From an uncultured Flavobacteriales bacterium (lineage in GTDB: Bacteria > Bacteroidota > Bacteroidia > Flavobacteriales > Crocinitomicaceae): DNA of 6,289 nucleotides. Positions 5,880 through 6,289 of this stretch are shown in pieces. Under the pieces are notes generated by a model, which was not told the origin of the DNA, searched no databases, and worked only from the letters and a program-made list of their open reading frames with translations. Positions within the stretch are counted from its first letter, which is position 1. Each line of letters opens with the position of its first letter. The DNA lies in contig CAMLET010000205.1 of the NCBI GenBank assembly GCA_946479125.1, positions 1-6,289 of the forward strand. The letters run 5' to 3'. Position numbers and translations under genes: made by a program.

Positions 5880-6289
5880 CTATTTTCCTCTGCTAACACC
5901 AGTTTTAGGTGCTGCAGCTTTTTTCGTTGTTGTAGCTTTTGGAGCTGCTTTAGATGCTGCCTTCGGAGCAACTGTTTTAGTTGCTGCTGCTTTTGCCGGA
6001 GCTTTTTTCGCAGCTGGTTTTTTCTCAGCTGCTGGTTTAGCTTCCGCTGTATCGGTTGCTGAATCATCTTTCTTTGCTTTCGCTTTAGCAGCTGGCTTCT
6101 TTTCGTCTTTAGCTTCTTCCTTTTCTTCAGGAACCAATGCCCCAGCTTTCAAAAGGATGTTGTACCACTGAAACAATTTCTTGATATCAGATGGGTAAAC
6201 ACGCTCCTGATCAAAGTTTGGAAGGATCTCCATTAAGTACTTTTGCAATTTAGCACCATCTTCTTTGTGAGAAATGGTTGCTCCACCTT
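5880..6289 (-). CDS. DUF5606-type Bacteroidota protein, C-terminal part with Lys/Ala/Pro-rich tail (5' end outside window)
   Basis: The frame is open to the right edge, giving 135 visible residues before the TAG at 5880-5882. The visible part opens GGATISHKEDGAKLQKYLME and continues ILPNFDQERVYPSDIKKLF, then QWYNIL. That matches my recollection of the conserved C-terminal helical block of DUF5606-type proteins: an ISHK motif, LPxxDxxRVYxSDIKK, then WYN. These are small cytoplasmic proteins of unknown function. The N-terminal DUF5606 domain itself would lie beyond the edge. A TTG at 6246-6248 is not the start, because conserved sequence continues upstream of it. From about visible residue 54 the protein becomes an acidic/basic linker, then an Ala-Lys-Pro-rich tail of about 75 residues with KPAAKK, KKAPAKAAA and KKAAAPK units, resembling histone H1-like bacterial tails. 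Such a tail suggests nucleic-acid binding or disorder, which is inference. The peptidase gene follows on the same strand. Confidence 0.75.
   Translation of the reverse strand, partial: GGATISHKEDGAKLQKYLMEILPNFDQERVYPSDIKKLFQWYNILLKAGALVPEEKEEAKDEKKPAAKAKAKKDDSATDTAEAKPAAEKKPAAKKAPAKAAATKTVAPKAASKAAPKATTTKKAAAPKTGVSRGK

Noticed and set aside
5852..6067. Minus-strand Gln/Lys/Leu-rich reading frame of 71 codons
   Set aside because: It is the out-of-frame reading of the Ala/Lys codon repeats of the DUF5606-type tail, with no independent start signal or plausible protein content.
6246..6248. TTG as the start of the Lys/Ala-rich tail protein
   Set aside because: The same frame stays open to the window edge, and GGATISHKEDGAK upstream of it continues the conserved DUF5606-type block, so the gene is cut by the window rather than starting here.

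Overview
The window is AT-rich DNA that reads as a member of the Bacteroidota, most likely of flavobacterial type. This rests on four signs: a DUF5606-type protein (a family I know only from Bacteroidota), a TAnnTTTG-like promoter, weak or absent Shine-Dalgarno sites, and intergenic palindromic repeats common in that phylum. No marker fixes a genus.

Layout. At the left edge (1-45, minus) are 15 codons resembling the N-terminus of a RibD-C/dihydrofolate-reductase-like protein. They abut a minus-strand OmpR-type response regulator (29-625) that loses the last ~30 residues of its DNA-binding domain exactly at this junction. Next is a 252-bp divergent intergenic region (626-877) made largely of repeat pieces, ending in a plausible promoter. 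Two plus-strand genes for exported proteins follow: an 802-residue CAP/SCP plus OmpA-like protein (878-3286, TTG start) and a 221-residue secreted protein of unknown function with six mature cysteines (3341-4006). A long inverted repeat (4022-4087) separates them from a convergent minus-strand gene for an M3-family oligoendopeptidase (4104-5801). Upstream of that, also on the minus strand, is the 3' part of a DUF5606-type gene with a Lys/Ala/Pro-rich tail (5880-6289, open at the right edge). A GGGTGCATT palindrome lies between these two genes.

How the genes relate. The two exported-protein genes probably form one cell-envelope unit. The DUF5606-type gene and the peptidase may be co-transcribed cytoplasmic genes. 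No link between the two units is visible. The response regulator has no kinase partner in the window.

I see no mobile element, CRISPR array, RNA gene or defence system. The observations most worth checking are the response regulator/reductase junction (rearrangement or assembly chimera), the CAP-OmpA fusion with an altered OmpA ligand site, the histone-H1-like tail on the DUF5606-type protein, and the dispersed intergenic repeats.
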